From assembly GCA_023436245.1 (NCBI GenBank), contig JAEZJZ010000016.1, positions 1-5,701 of the forward strand: a stretch of DNA of 5,701 bases. The letters are read 5' to 3'. Each line of letters begins with the position of its first letter. Within the stretch, counting starts at the first letter, position 1. Positions 5,665 through 5,701 of this stretch are shown here, in pieces. A model generated the notes under the pieces. That model had not been told where the DNA came from, searched no databases, and saw only the letters and a list, made by a program, of their open reading frames with translations. Made by a program: the position numbers and the translations under genes. Origin of the DNA: Bacillota bacterium. Lineage in GTDB: Bacteria; Bacillota; UBA994; UBA5500.

Positions 5665-5684
5665 GGGTCGCATTCATGCGACCC
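5665..5684. repeat. Palindromic intergenic repeat candidate
   Basis: GGGTCGCA (5665-5672) and TGCGACCC (5677-5684) form a perfect 8-bp inverted repeat around TTCA, followed by CCTACG. It resembles the dispersed palindromic elements of the form GGGGCG-ATTCAT-CGCCCC-TAC found between genes in many Firmicutes and cyanobacteria. Only one copy lies in this window, so repeat status is inferred from pattern memory. It sits in the final intergenic stretch, where no other gene is visible. Confidence 0.5.
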
Positions 5685-5701
5685 CTACGAGTAAGCGGGG
5701 T

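Overview
The window holds two divergent transcription units separated by about 250 bases. Composition is GC-rich, and all six genes start at or near good AGGAGG-like ribosome binding sites. The consecutive rapZ-yvcK pair is the hallmark order of Gram-positive genomes, where whiA usually follows. YvcK here carries an N-terminal two-helix membrane anchor, a form I associate with GC-rich Clostridia (Moorella/Peptococcaceae-type) and some Chloroflexi. I therefore infer a GC-rich Firmicute or close relative; this is inference from gene order and composition, not a taxonomic assignment.

Minus strand, read right to left from about 4354 to 70, is a tightly packed five-gene operon. It runs: a Mug/TDG-type uracil/thymine mismatch DNA glycosylase; a YcdX-like PHP-domain metallophosphoesterase; a second, divergent PHP-domain protein; the RapZ (YvcJ) P-loop nucleotide-binding protein; and the YvcK/CofD-like factor. 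Neighbouring genes overlap or lie 5 to 10 bases apart, so translational coupling is likely throughout. The first PHP gene is the odd one: no ATG, GTG or TTG in frame can supply its N-terminal HTH metal site, while an ATC codon lies 8 bases after a perfect AGGAGG inside the end of the glycosylase gene. The window ends just past yvcK in a run of 22 C (G on the coding strand), which may be an artefact, an assembly edge or a real slippery tract.

Plus strand, 4608 to 5546, is a single gene of the DUF1177 family, function unknown. It is preceded by a roughly 185-base leader that can fold into several hairpins, including a 7-bp helix extended across a 7-base bulge by a 4-bp helix. It is followed by a small hairpin, a perfect 15-bp terminator-like hairpin and an 8-bp palindromic element resembling dispersed intergenic repeats.

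Functionally, the minus-strand operon joins central-metabolism and cell-envelope regulators (RapZ, YvcK) with two probable phosphoesterases and a base-excision repair enzyme. No mobile element, CRISPR array, rRNA or convincing tRNA was seen. The items most worth a second look are the ATC start, the structured DUF1177 leader, and the poly-C tract.
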